The notes under the pieces: generated by a model
What the model was told of the DNA's origin: nothing
The model's input: the letters and a program-made list of their open reading frames with translations, nothing else
Database searches by the model: none
Translations under genes and position numbers: made by a program
Origin: Fratercula arctica
Taxonomy: Eukaryota; Chordata; Aves; Charadriiformes; Alcidae
Direction of reading: 5' to 3'
DNA length: 64,000 nt
Assembly (NCBI GenBank): GCA_947846985.1
Contig: CANTUZ010000004.1
Span: forward strand, 78,626,159-78,690,158
Part shown: piece by piece, positions 36,135 through 48,985 of the stretch
How the letters are laid out: every line of letters begins with the position of its first letter
Numbering within the stretch: position 1 is the stretch's first letter

Positions 36135-36984
36135 ATGCTGGCAGTTTAACTGTGCTTAAGTGTTCTTAGGAGGAAGAAGCCAGTGAAAAAAAACTGTAGG
36201 TATTTGACTCGAGCTCTGTTTTGAGCCAGATGTTGGTAGAGTTTTCAAGGAAATCCTCACTATCTGCTGGCCTACGCTTAAACATCACCTTACGCAGCAA
36301 AAAGAAGGGGGCTTGGTGAGAGGCGTCTTTGATTTTGTCCATTCTGACTGCTTTTACATGGTTTTGGAACCTCTTCTGCAGTTCATACTGGAATAAATGA
36401 AGCTATTTCATTGTAACGGTCCTGTTGGGTGTTCTATAATAATGTAAACACTTCAGGAAAAAAACCCCGCGTTTAGAAAAAGCTTCAAGGCTTCACAGGA
36501 TGATGAACTTCTGAAATCAAGACGTTGTGTTGGAAGCTATCTGTCACTGTAACAGTAAGAACTGATGTTAACAAGCAAAATTTAAAGATGAAAGCTCATA
36601 GATAATAGAGATGTCTGGAACAGATATCTGAACAAATTAACTGAAAGAGCTTAACTGTTAAAATTACTTGTCTGAAGTAATACATTTCACAATTGGAATT
36701 TTGATATAATGATAGATATTTGGCATTTATAGGTGGAAAAGAAAATGTTTGCTTTCCTACCGCTTTTCAGATGGATGTTATAATTTTCCTTTTAGCTTAT
36801 TTTGTTTTGCCTTCTGAAATGATTGTACCTATTGGCTTCGTACCAAGGAATTAAACCACTTGTTTCACTTTTTTACGTTCAGCCGTCTTGATCTGGCACT
36901 AATACGCTTTGCAGACTTGTGGTCTGTATTGCTCCAGTGCACGCAGCCAAATAGCCGCTAAAACGAACTGTTTGCAGAATTTTT

Positions 36985-37012
36985 TATATATATATATATA
37001 TACACACACACA
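36985..37012. repeat. Compound (TA)n(CA)n microsatellite
   Basis: A run of TA dinucleotides passes directly into CA dinucleotides, a common vertebrate compound microsatellite. Confidence 0.9.
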
Positions 37013-39462
37013 TGTAACCCATGTATATAGGGAAGTTTTAAAAAAAACTAGATTGCCACAGAAAGGAACTACATTCTGAAATGTTCGTGATGTTGATATT
37101 TAAAGCCACTTTGTTTTTCAGTTCCTAGTAATCCCTTCTCTGCTCGTGGACTTCCTAGTCTGCAAACATTTACGGAATTGCTGTATTTTTTTTATCTGAA
37201 ATTTGATATTTAGACAACTCATTTGTAGCTTTGGGGAAAAAGATGGTTAGAATATTTACTCTTCTAAACTTAAAATAGATGACTTTTTTTTTTTTTTTTT
37301 TTTTTAATTCCCTTCTTTCCTTCCAAAGAAAAATGGAATTGCCATTTGGGAGTTCAATTTAGGAGATGTATAGCTAGATACTTTCCATGCACTCATTCCA
37401 CTTTGGACTTTATTGGGCTAGATAAAGACGAATTAATCATTGTAATGGAAGTTTACAGTTGCCTAGGGACCAGTGGTTTTCAGCTGATCGCACTTACCGT
37501 TGGTAAACAGAGGAAGGACCTTAGCAATAATGTGGAGAAATGATACCTCAAAAGAGTCTAATTTCTCGAAGTTAAATATGTTCTGAACGACATTCTTTGG
37601 AGATAAAAGTGTAAGTGGATATGACATTGGGACTGAAAGAGAAATTAAAGAAGAGGAAACTTAGTAGCTACCCAAATAGCCACAATACCATGACTGAGAA
37701 AAGCAACTTCTAAAAACCCAACTTTGTTTGGTGACAATATGAGGACACCAGTTAGAAAAAAAAGGTGTATATAATATCACAGTGTAAAAAGTGGGAAGGC
37801 AAATGTAATGAGCTAGAAGCTCTGAAGTATAGTGGAAGTGAGACCAAGGCTCAATCCTGGGCTTAGCTAAGGACAATAGAATAGACATTACATTATATTA
37901 GGGAAAAAAGGAATATCTCCTTATATATATACATGGCACCATTAAAAGTTTAAGAAAATCAAATTGCTAGTAATGACAGAAAGAAAGAAAGTGTTCAATA
38001 TGTATTTCTTTTCTGTTTCTGGAAAGAAGTAGGAGAGTGCACTCGTATTCCATAACGATGGTGAAGTATTTTCCAAGCAATTAGTTTCTAAGGAAAGCAT
38101 TATGCAGTACTTTTATGATGAATGTTTGAAAGCAGCTGATTCAGGTGAACTGAATTCAGAAGCAGGTATATACTGTATTCATTTTAGAGGAATCTTGGAA
38201 TACTCTAGAAACTCCCGGAAGCAGTGAACGTAATATTAAAGCTTTAAAAAAACATAAAAAAAATAGAAACCCACACACCGTGACCCATGTAGTAAAAGAG
38301 AAGCTAATGGAATGGTGAGGTGGGTTTCTATACATAACAGTTCAAAAGCTTCGAATACAGAGCATTGCTGCTAGAATTCAAGGCAGAAGGGTTCTGGAAG
38401 ATAAAGTCTTGTCAAACAAATGTGAATCCTTTCTTTGAGAATGTTAAAAGTTTGCCTGATAAAAGTAAGTGCTTTTGTACAGCTGCCTGGATAGTTGTAT
38501 GCTTAGAAATTAGATACGTAAGTGACACTTCCAAAATTGGGATTGTACCCTTGAAAATAATTACTCTGAAAATAATTAAAAGGTCATCACGTAGATAATT
38601 AAGTCACTGTCGTCCACGCATGCACACTACCATGTTGCATTTCAAAGGGTTTTTCTCTTTATTTGTTACATGTAGAAATAAGCAGTGGTTGGGAGAACAG
38701 AGATTAAATGGTTCGCATGTATAGCAGAGCTAAAGCTGAGAAAAGAATGTTGTATCAGCCTCTTATACCCACACGATAAAACGAAGCTGAAAAGTAGAAA
38801 ACTTACAGAAAAGAGCCCTAAGTGCTGGGAAACTGGAGAAAATGTCTAATACTGAGTATTTAAAGAGATTAGTTAGCTGGGAAGAGAGTGAAATATCAGA
38901 TACCAGTGGTTTTTTCAGTCTAATGGAGAAAGACTTTGCAGTCTTTCTTTCAGGAGATTGCCACCAGAACTCTTTAAAATGCAAACACAGTAGGTATTTT
39001 TCATGATGAGATCAACTATAACAAACTCCCCAAAACAATGAAAAATTCCGCGTTCCTTCAGGGACTCAAATAAAAAGGGGATTCGTCTTTTAATCAGGCG
39101 CAGATTGTGCTTTAACCAAATAAAAGATTCAGATTTCCGTCTGGGGCAAATATAAGGGCCTACGATATTTCTGCTTTTTTTCTGTCCTTGAATACGCTGA
39201 TCAATGTGATTTTTAAATATACAATTTTAATTGTTCTAAAATAAGTCTGTGTGAGTCAGGTTTATGGCACAACATGTTAACTCCTGTAATTTAGCACCAA
39301 ATTTGCATGTAACACACTTTTCCTGTGCGGGTATGCGTGACACTAGTATTTTCACCTCATGCTCCCCTTTCACCTTCTAATATTCCCTTAACTAATTGTT
39401 AAAGATTTTAGAAGATTCTAAACCTTTCGTATGTATAAAACTGGTCAAAGTTATGTCCATAT

Positions 39463-39526
39463 ATTCTAATATTAAATTAAAATAGGTACTAAATATTCTA
39501 ATATCACGTTAGAATAGATACTAAAT
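39463..39526. repeat. 32-bp tandem duplication
   Basis: Two adjacent 32-nt units (39,463-39,494 and 39,495-39,526) match at 27 of 32 positions. Both begin ATTCTAATAT and end ACTAAAT. They are AT-rich and non-coding. Confidence 0.85.
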
Positions 39527-41379
39527 TATTTTATAGATATGTTAAAGTTTTAAATTGAGAGGTACTTTATTACATTTTGGAATTTTAGAGCAAGGACTTG
39601 TATTAGAGGATTATAATTTCCCTTTTAATAGTGTGAAAGTAAAAATTACACTGTTAGATCAGATCATCGTCATAAGATTTTTTTCACTCTCGTTTTCCAT
39701 CAGCAAGAAATATCATACCAGAGAGGTGCATAGCAAGTTCTCCATAAAGGGCGTTATTTATTCTGCTGATACCTCACCCTCACTAATGACCAGCTAAAGA
39801 TGCCCAATAGCCACGTGCAAAATCATGGTTTGCTTTGCCTCATTTGTATTTCTTTCTTATTCCCATCAAGATCTCTTTGCCCTAAATTTTCTAAATTTCT
39901 GTTCTTCATACCACCCAACTGAGCAGTACCTGTCCCAATCAGTCTGAGATAACCAGCAAAAAATGGGTTTCTACCTAAACAATCTTCTTGACTGGACTAA
40001 ATGAGCTCTGACGTCCAGCTCGCATGGATAACCTGCAATGCTGTGGAGTTTTATATTTCATTTTCTAATCCAACATAATCAGTCAATTTTTCCAAGCCTT
40101 AAACATTAATTTTCCGGTTATATTTTCCATGAATTGTGGCAATCTGAGGTCTTGCTACCAAAAAGAAATCCTCGCCATGTTTAACGTTATGTAGTGCCGG
40201 ACTCCTGGTGACCCCTTTCTCGACCGCTGTGTTCCATGTGAAACAGTGCATCTGCTGGGAAAAGGGATTTCTGGTAGTGACCCTGAGGAAGAACAAGCTG
40301 TTTTGCTCGGGAGGAAGGCAGGTGCCTTTTCTCCTTCCCTGAATGTACAAGATTTTGTCATCTGCTGAGTTTCTGCCCGTATTACTTGCCTGAGGATTCG
40401 GCTTACTTGTGCGAGCTCCCTGCTAAATAGATTACAAGGTTGACGCGCAACGTTTTCCCTTTCTTATGGTAACTGTGACAAATATCATTATCCATAGTTA
40501 CATCTTACTGGTTTTATCCCGTTCTTTATGTCTATTCCTACTCTTCAACGATGAAATTTTAATGCACTGAATTACATAAGTCACTTACGCATTTTGTTTA
40601 GACACGCGCATGTAAATGCGGATATATTTATATAAACGTCTCTGTGTGTTTTCATTTTGTTGCTTTTCAATGTCAACGAACCTTGCTCTGTTCTATCGAG
40701 AAAAGAACACCTGACTTCTTGGGTATAATTTGCCAGAGGACCTAAAGAAAATTAGCAGTCTTAAATCTTGCCTTTAAATTCCTTAGACACTTGAAAATGA
40801 AACTTAAAAGGTTGAAGTCACGTACGCGTATTTGGCGATGCTGCTCTGCCTGTGTGATGCCTGTCGTTCTCTGTGGTTTCATTGCACGCCCTCGACTAAG
40901 GATCTTTATCGTGTCTCCTTAAAGGAAAATGTTTCAATATGCAACCTTCAGTCCTAATCCCCTTCTGTTTGTGCTCGATCTCTTTCAAGATGGGATAATC
41001 AGTAATGAAGTTCATGAGCTGGGGGAAGAATAACATCAAAGAGCATTGTAAGTCGTTGGGTTTTTTAATATATATAAAAACATATATATAAGCCCTCATA
41101 TACATGTGGGTGTGGGTATATATATATATTACATCACTTCTCTAGATGTATTTGTTCTTTTGTTTTTTGGGGTTTTTTTGAATGCTCCAGGATTTTAGAA
41201 AGCTTTACATGCTACTAGCCAGAAATGTAACACTGTTTTTTTTCAGCTGAGTCACTATGGATAATTATAACCATTATAACCATCCATTGTTCGTGAGTCG
41301 CTTAAAACATCGCTCCTAATATATATGAGTACATCCTTAAACATTGGATTTCATTTGTTTTCTCCACTCACCTACATCT

Positions 41380-41605
41380 TGACATTACGGGTCATACAGT
41401 TCTGTGTCCTCTGCAAATTTCAGTATCTGCTCGACCCTTTATAATAAATAAATATATAGTGAATAACGTGTTAATTAACATGCTAACCACTGGAGATAAC
41501 GCAAACGAATGATTTAATTTCTCTTTTGTATTTTCTGTCTCTTTCCAGTTAACCAAGGCTTAACCCATGATAAAACTTTTCCTCTTCTCCCATGAGCAGG
41601 CTCAG
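41380..41605 (-). mobile_element. Ancient CR1-clade reverse-transcriptase fragment
   Basis: On the minus strand the frame from about 41,600 reads HGRRGKVLSWVKPWLTGKRQ, the block upstream of the catalytic motif in CR1-clade reverse transcriptases (typically H-G-I-x-G-x-V-L-x-W-I-x-x-W-L-x-x-R-x-Q). Near 41,405-41,425 a second segment reads ILKFAEDTELYDP, which matches the F-A-D-D-T-K-L catalytic motif with the first aspartate changed to glutamate. The region between is shortened and full of stops, so the copy is dead and old. It is an internal ORF2 fragment without a 3' tail, unlike the other CR1 copies here. Confidence 0.75.
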
Positions 41606-44600
41606 GTTTTACCATCAAGAATTTGTGAAAATAAAAATTTATAATTATATTTTTAAATAATTTTCTATTTTATATTCTGTAATATGAAAGTACGTACTTT
41701 TTCTCTCCTTAGTAGAAGATATTTCTGTTGCACTTGCACTGTACAAATTAGGCAGAAATTCATAACCGTTTTTAATATTTTCCTATATCACACCCTTTTA
41801 AAGCAATCATTTTTGACCGCTGGTATACGTGATTTTGGAGTCATAGCTCGCATAGGATAAGTAGATTTGCTACCCTGCAGCCTTTTTCATTTTCCGTTAA
41901 CTACTGCATTAGAGCTCACAGTTCAGCCGGATGACTCGGAGGCTCCAGCAGAACCTGTATCTAGGCCTAATGAAGTACAGCTTTTCAATTTATCTGTTTG
42001 TTCCAGTATTTTCTTACCACTAATGTTCAGAAACTCCATACGTGACTTATTCCATCTTCTGGAGAAAAGTGACAAAATAAAGCATTTACCTGCTTTTTTG
42101 TAATGTCGCTGTCTTTTAAAACCCAGCCATCCCACCAGTTCGTTCTCAACTTTCCTTCATCCTTTATTTACACTTTCAAGAATTGTTTATGTCTTTGGTT
42201 ACTTACTTTTTATGGTCTGCTTTGGAGTCCTGCTAATTTACATCTTACACTTTTAACCTGCCAGAAATTATGCTCCTTTCTAGGGAAGAAGGATTGAATA
42301 ATACAAAAGAAAGACTGTATCTGTCACCGACAGAGGCAAATAGTATATTTATGCCTCATAGCATATGGATCAGTATATTTATTCACTGATTTATAGTACT
42401 AAAGTATTCTTACCAAAAATTCAATAATTTTCTGAACTTACTTTAGATTAAGTGTGGGGAGGGAGAATCTGGCTGGGGGACATCCTTCTTAGTATGACTT
42501 TTCCAGGAGACATCAGAGGAATTTTCATTTCAAATTCCACCCACTTTCTTAAGTCAGCTTCACTTTGGAATTTTTCTACAGGGAGAAGAGTAAAAGTGTG
42601 GTAAATTCATCTTTACTTGCACTAATAAGGTAATATTATCCATATAGTATCATTATACTAAAACTCCTAAGATACCTTAGGAGCTTGGGTGCATTTTTAA
42701 TCCTGCCACAATTATCCATAGATCAAATTAAAGATCATATCATATTTCAAATCACATTTTGTTACATTTTAAGGCTTTTTTGGACGACTTCAAAAAAAAA
42801 AACCAAAAATGAAAAATGTCTGCCAGTTACATTAAAAATCTTGCGAGTATTTACTGTTTCAGTAGCAAATTGGATTTAAGGTAAGTCTCCTGTTTGTGAG
42901 GAAAATCGCCTGTAAGTCAGTAATATCATGACTTTTCCTCATTTGTGGGATAGACGTAATTTCTGTTTCATCTCCCCTCCCTCAGTCTCTTTATATTCCC
43001 GTCCACATACATCTTTTCCATTGAGCTGTTCTCCATCTGTAGGACAGTGCTCGATGTACAGGAAAACAGGGATTAAAGAACATTTCGGTAAAGTTCAGAG
43101 GAAAGTGGAAATTCTGCTAATGATCATGTTAGTTCTAGAAAATATCAGTGTCACATTGTCCATACTGAAGGATTATGCCTTGTAGTCCTTAAAAAATGTA
43201 CAGGACCTGATGTATTCTTCAGAATCAAGGAACATAATACATAGAATAGAATATATTAAATTGAATTAATGAATTGCTTAAAATATATTTTTTTTTTTCA
43301 GACCAAAGCAAGCATTCTGTAGCCACAGAAAAGTGCAAGGAGATTACAGTATTTATGGATATTATTTGTGCATAAATTAATCGTACTGCATTTTGCAATT
43401 GTTTATACAAACTACATTTTCTAGGTATCTGCTGTAATTTTTCTGCAAGAATGGTTTTACTCATGTAGTATGATCTTTCTATGAATTACAATGATTTAAG
43501 GTCTTCTAAAATGTATGTTTATATTTATATATATATAAATATATATGTCTATTTGTGTTTCTGATTATTATTTTAGTTTATCTTCTTGCAAAGAACTTCA
43601 ACTGAAATCAAAGCAGAAAATTCATTGAAAATGTACCCAAGCTTTTGGCTGTATCCAACGCATAATATTGCTATTGAAAACAATAATATGGGATAAAAGT
43701 GTATTATGCAATTAAATACTTCAGATCTCCACATCCAATTTACGTTTCCCAGCGTCACTAGAAAATCCACCAGATAAATATGTCATATTTAAATTGCAGG
43801 AGTGTCTACGTCATCGATAACATTGTTAAGCTTTTCCCCTCTTGATGTTCGTACAAGCTGTTGAGATCAACCAGTCAAAAGCTTGGGTGTACTGGTACTC
43901 CTGGTGATTTCCATTGTCCTGCAGAAGCAGGCTCTGTGCTAATACATAGTGCCATGCGAAAGATTATAAAGAAATCACGGTAGTAATGGAAATAAAAGAG
44001 CTGCTTCAGATTTAGGAGTAATTAGAATGGCTGTGATTGTTCTACACCTAGTACTATTATCAGATGAGGAATTTATATATAAACTCTGAGAGATCTCATT
44101 TCACGCGTCTGTCCCAGTTGCTCTACACCATTCCATACGACTGCTTTGCGTCAGTGGAGCGTGAAGCACCTGGGATACATCTTTAATACCGTCAGTACTT
44201 CGGCGGTGCGGCAACAGACAGCTTAGAAGTTCCTCACTCGGGTCCTGGTGATGCTGTAGCTACACGAGAAACCCCTTGCTGTTTGGTATTATGTTGATTA
44301 TTTTATTTCAGTAAGTTAATCGCCTTTATCCCCTTCTGCCTTTGCCACCTTTCCACCGTGTTGAAGTCTCTGAAAAAAAATCTGTCAGGAGCAAAAGGAA
44401 CAAAAAATGAAAATTGAAAAGCTGAGATTTACTCTGAGACAATGGGAGTATTGCAGTGCTGAGTACTGTATGGCACATTGTTAGGCCAATTCTTAAGTGT
44501 ATTAAAAAACAAATATTAAAAAAAAATGTAGTATTGCAGATGATCATGTAGAGTATAATGAAACAATCTTCCTTGCCCAATTTTATTTTTCAAATCGTTA

Positions 44601-45566
44601 CATGTATATGCATTTGCAAGCTATCACGTTCACTAGTTGTTGGTCGTTGTCCTACACACCGATCCTTCAACTAACTGCTTTTCAGCGTATTTCATATGCT
44701 TTTTTTTTTCCTTTACTCTTCATTTTGTTTTTTGAAGATGGTAATAAGGAAGTGTGAGCCCTTTCAAAACCTGCCACATGTTGATTGAAGCTGTCTGTTT
44801 TCCAATTCAAAATACATTTTTGACATCTCCAAGATACCAAAAAAAAAAAAAAAAGAGGTTCATATTAAATCTATATATTGATACCCAGCTCTGTGTTTCT
44901 TATAAAGAAGAGACAAAGCTGTCACTAGCTGACCGAGTGTGCTAAAGAAATGAGAACTTGAGGGAAGAGCCACTTCAAGCTTAACCCAGGCTGGTGAAGT
45001 TATGTGAGGAGAAAAGAAATGCAGTTTAATAAATTGGCAGAGACCATTATTGTTTCTCATGCCAAGGTGATTTGTGTTCTGACTTTCAGAGAGTTGCATG
45101 TTGCCTCAAAGACCCGGTGTCTGCCTCCCAGGAATTTCCCTGTGTCTGTCCGAGGCTGAGATAGATTACAGAAATTAGATAATTTATCTTTATGTCAAAA
45201 CAAGCATGTATATTTTACATATTACATTTTCCATTTTAAAAGTCGCTAAAGGGCAAAGTCATATAAAAATCAAAATCAATAGATGAAGTGCTATTGACTA
45301 AAACCTTTTTAATTTACTTTTAAATAAGATTTTAGACCCAATTTTGCAGCACTTATTTTTCAAAACATGTCATTAAGAATGTATCATTAAGAAACTTTAA
45401 GAATTTAGAAACCATACTTAAGATTTCTGGGAAAGATTTTTTTTTTTTTCCCCAGTGGAATTGGTGTTTGTCAGAGTATTCCTTTCTTCTTTCACACAAC
45501 ACGGAACAGTACGCAATGTTTCACATATTAAGAAGAAAAAAATGTTGAGTTAAAATCAGTACTCAC
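41606..45566. other. Unique AT-rich DNA
   Basis: No gene is recognised. A TA-rich microsatellite-like run lies near 43,518-43,546. The patch from 44,100 to 44,270 is GC-richer than its flanks but has no open frame or repeat family that I recognise. Confidence 0.6.
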
Positions 45567-45614
45567 AGGTAGAAAGACACCTTCATCTTCCTCCTCCGAT
45601 TTTTGCTCCTCCTC
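45567..45614 (-). other. Weak exon candidate (acidic, 16 codons)
   Basis: If an acceptor CACCTAG/GAG and a donor CCT/GTGAGT are used, the minus strand carries 48 nt open in phase 0 encoding EEEQKSEEEDEGVFLP. The acceptor lacks a pyrimidine tract and the alternative AG at 45,651 runs into stops in this phase. It follows the candidates at 47,786 and 46,569 in compatible phase, but the purine-rich composition alone could explain the open frame. Confidence 0.12.
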
Positions 45615-45642
45615 CTAGGTGGAGCTCCTCCTCTAGGTGGAG
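45606..45642. repeat. Short tandem, near-palindromic CTCCTCCTAGGTGGAG repeat
   Basis: Two units (16 and 18 nt) in tandem, each nearly self-complementary around CCTAGG or CTAGG. It overlaps the weak exon candidate at 45,567 and may explain its AG dinucleotides. Confidence 0.75.
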
Positions 45643-46193
45643 CTACAGATCTGCATGTGACTTCATTAGGAAGAGGTTTATAATTCTTTATGAACAATTT
45701 ATATTTCACTTTCTCAATACTGTTTTCAGTGAGCCATTGTTTGTTTGTTTTTTTTTTTTTTCTTAATGACTAGAATAATAGATTCTTTTGAATAGCTTGA
45801 TTAAGAGAAACAATGAAAGGAAGACATTTTCATGTTTCAAATTTTGGAGCACCTACCGAAAGTGAAGACGACTACTGAAGAGGTTGTACAGTAACTTCTA
45901 AAATAGAAAAAATACACAACCGTGCTTACATTTGAAAGATTACCAAGATGCAGCAGTTACTATAAACATATCTATCTTAGAAGCAGATAACTTTTCAGGC
46001 AAATATTTATAGACCCTCTCTTCGGTTTAGATCTCTACATCACAATGGGAAGGATCATGTTGCTTGAATTGCTTGTCTGCTTTCTGATGTCATCCTTTTG
46101 CAGACTATAAGACAGACTTTGTTAGATTCTATTTTTCTGTTTTAATAGAATTGGTTTTTTAATGCTTGTTTTTTTAGTACTTTATTTTGTAAT

Positions 46194-46260
46194 GTGGGGG
46201 TTTTGGTTTTTTTGGTTGGTTGGGTTTGGTTTTTTTTTTTTGGTTTGGGCTATTTTTTTG
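46194..46260 (+). repeat. G/T-rich low-complexity tract
   Basis: Runs of G and T (G5, GG, GG, GGG, then T12 and GGG) with almost no A or C. It resembles the tract at 21,774-21,837. Confidence 0.8.
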
Positions 46261-46568
46261 TCCCTGCACTGGCAATTCTTCTTACTGGAAAACATCAGAA
46301 TCGGAATCAGAAGGATTCCCTAGGCAGCGGTAAAACATTCCCAGACACTGCCTATTGAACCGGAGTTTTCTTTACGCGCTCCTCCCTCCTTTCCTTATAA
46401 AAAGAGAGCTTCACAGAAATTTACAGACAGCTGTTAATTTAAACGAAATTTCAAAAATCTTCAGAGAATCTGGCTGTGACCGGGAGTCCTCCAGAAAGAA
46501 ATGTGTATCACATGTTCCAACGTAATGAAACTGCCTTCAATAATATTAAAAAGGACAAGAAAACTTAC

Positions 46569-46642
46569 CTTTAGGATGGAATGGGTTCTTTTCTTTTTCT
46601 TTTTTCTTCTGGATCTTCCTTCAGTGACGTATTGCCTCTTGA
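46569..46642 (-). other. Candidate 74-nt exon with strong splice signals
   Basis: The minus strand shows CCTTTTTTCTTGCAG/TC, an acceptor with a good pyrimidine tract, and ends AAG/GTAAGTTT, a near-perfect donor. One phase is open across it: two bases, then 24 codons starting KRQYVTEGRS, with a basic cluster RRKKKKKR near the end. The other two phases contain stops. The phase needed (one base carried in) is exactly what the candidate at 47,786-47,841 leaves. No protein family is recognised. The basic run comes from an A-rich purine tract, so chance remains likely, and a non-coding RNA exon is also possible. Confidence 0.25.
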
Positions 46643-47785
46643 CTGCAAGAAAAAAGGGAATATTTTAGCAAAAGAAAACGTTCCCCTCCAACCTAAGATA
46701 TATTGCCAAAGAACAAAATTCTAAAGAAAAGGTGTAAAAGATATAGAAAAGAAAATCTGTTTGAATCTAGCGGTTTCACCAGCCGTGTCTCTGAGTTCAA
46801 AGGGAAGAATTATGAAGTTTCTCATGTTGATTTTAGTTTCTGTTTATGAAATGGTATCATAGTGAGGAATTGCCTCTCCCTTGCTTTTTCTCTTCTGTTT
46901 CCAAGTGGGAATATATTCAGCAAGAGTAGAGAAAACATTAGAGTTTGCTTCTGAAAAGATGGTGGAATAATTTGATTACAGTAGAATTGGAAAATGAAAG
47001 CTCTTTCCAAAGGTTTGTCTGAACCGCCTCCTTAGATACCTTCTTTTTCTTTTTGGTAAGTATTTTACAATCTTTTACTGTCTGTGTGGTGCTCTGTAGT
47101 ACAGAAAAAAATGAAGATTATGCTTCCTCTGAAGATGATTTATACTTAACAAACACCACTTTCAACTCATGAAAGTAATTTTTCCCAAAGTGTAGCCTGA
47201 GATTCAGAAAGCGTTTTCTCTGTACATTTGAAGTCAGAATAGTATGTTCTTTCCAAAACAGGAAATATATAAATATGTATTATTGTAAGCAATTTCAAAT
47301 AACATCCTATTTTTATAAATAACACCACAACTCATACGCACTCAAATTTGTACTTTTCAGTACAAACCTGATATAAACCTGATCAGACAAGAATTGTTCA
47401 CCAGTCCTTAAGAGAATAGAGCTAATAAAGTGCAAAATGCCTTTCCTAAAAAGAAAATATCATAAATTGCAATTTAAATAATTTATTTCTCTTCATTGTA
47501 TAATTTAAGAGGTAAATTGCTTTGTAGGAGGAAATTTTTTTATAAATTGTATTTCATCAGTTGACATGTTTTTGTAATCCACTCATTTAGCCGGTCGGCA
47601 TGAGTCAATGCAAGTTAAAGAACGCAACAATTATTACCTTTTATTCAAAGTATTTCCAAAATATGTTTAACACTGGCATGAAACTAGGAACTGAGAGTCC
47701 TGGTTTTGGATTTTCTATTGATTTCCTGCATGTTTTTGCATGAGTAATGCAGTGAGCGCAGCCCTGCTCCTTACATGCTCCTCAC

Positions 47786-47841
47786 CTGGTTCTATTGACT
47801 GTTTGTGAAATGAAAGCCGTAGTCTCTCTAACTTTTGAAAG
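47786..47841 (-). other. Candidate 56-nt exon upstream of the 46,569 candidate
   Basis: The minus strand shows TATATCTTTTACAG/CTTTC as acceptor and AACCAG/GTGAGG as donor, both good. The phase that encodes FQKLERLRLSFHKQSIEP leaves one base, which joins the two carried bases of the 46,569 exon as a valine codon and stays open. A second phase (LSKVRETTAF...) is also open. No known family is recognised and no first or last exon is identified. Confidence 0.22.
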
Positions 47842-48146
47842 CTGTAAAAGATATAAATTCTGTCACCTATTGTATTTCATTTTATGTAGTGTTTTGCAAA
47901 CTGTCAAGTGCTGTAAAACACTACTCAAAGGCTTCACGATGACTCTTAAGACGTATCCAGCGAGTACTGGATCTGGAAGTCTGAACAAATAGGCATTGAT
48001 GAGATATACAATATTAAATGTAGCAATATTAATGGTGAGAACTTCAACATATCTATGTCTTTGTGTCCAGCAATTTTCAGGCACCTGAAATTTCTCATAT
48101 AAAGGAATATTGCTTTCCTAAGTGGTTTAACTCCCCTCAAAATAAC

Positions 48147-48178
48147 GGGTAAAATTATGGGTAAAATTATAGGTAAAA
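48147..48178. repeat. 12-bp tandem repeat, about 2.7 units
   Basis: GGGTAAAATTAT occurs twice exactly in tandem, followed by a partial variant AGGTAAAA. The minus-strand translation gives the repeated LPIILPIILPVI seen in a short frame. Confidence 0.85.
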
Positions 48179-48952
48179 GTACTGCCACACAAACTTTGAT
48201 TCTTTGCAAGAAAAATTTAGGTTTTCAGTCAGTCACTCGCTAAGTTGGTGTGACAACTCATACAATAAAAGGGAACTTATTTAAAATTAAAAAAAGGAGA
48301 GCCATTAGACACGGATATTATTGCATCGCTCAGAAAAGAGTTAGGAAATAAACTTGGATAAAAATTCTTTCTTATAACGTGTCAGCGGTCTAATCTTAGA
48401 AAACAATTACTTTATTCATTTAGACTATGGAAGTTTTCTCCTCAGAAGAATGTGTGTGGATTTTAGCTGAGTTAATCCAGGGGACATGAAATCTTCAATC
48501 ATTTGAAAGATTATAATGTTCCTTCTTGCTTTGTAGCCACTAATACCAGGAGACAGGGGAGGTAGTTATGGCCTAGCTGATGGACATATGGTGTAGCAAA
48601 GCTCATTAGCTCTGTTGTCCTTAGCAGAAAGGTTTATTACTTAGGGGTTGGTCTGTGGAGAGAGAAAAGCTGCAAGAAAATTACTGAACGTTGTGTTGCA
48701 TTTCTGTATGGCTTGGGGCTCCTTTCACGTATGATTGGGCATCTGGCTGATGGTCACTTGGAGCCCTTGGGCTATCCCAGTAGTTCCAAAAAAACCTCCA
48801 CCACCCGGTCTGTAAGTCACATTGATGTCACAGGAGAAATACCGGAGCAGAAGAGAGAACTCGCAGGAGTAGGACGCAGTCCAGGGTTCTGTGTGGATCT
48901 TTTCCTCTGGAAGAACTACTGGACTTTTCTCCAGGCTGGCTGAAAGAACAGC

Positions 48953-48985
48953 AATCACAGAATCATAGGGGTCGGAATATCTCAA
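48953..48985 (-). mobile_element. Possible CR1 tail fragment
   Basis: AATCACAGAATCATAGGGGT on the plus strand, followed by CGGAATATCTC, resembles the reverse complement of a CR1 3' end. It is only about 30 bp, so confidence is limited. Confidence 0.5.

Larger units (their letters stand above)
36135..41379. other. Unique AT-rich DNA
   Basis: No gene is recognised. Simple tracts include TA/CA at 36,985-37,012, a T-run near 37,284-37,305 and AT-rich dinucleotide runs near 41,069-41,130. All open frames are short. Confidence 0.6.

Noticed and set aside
41361..41420. Minus-strand donor GTAG/GTGAGTGG with an upstream TTTGCAG acceptor
   Set aside because: The segment is explained by the CR1-clade reverse-transcriptase relic (the FAED motif lies there) and all frames have stops.
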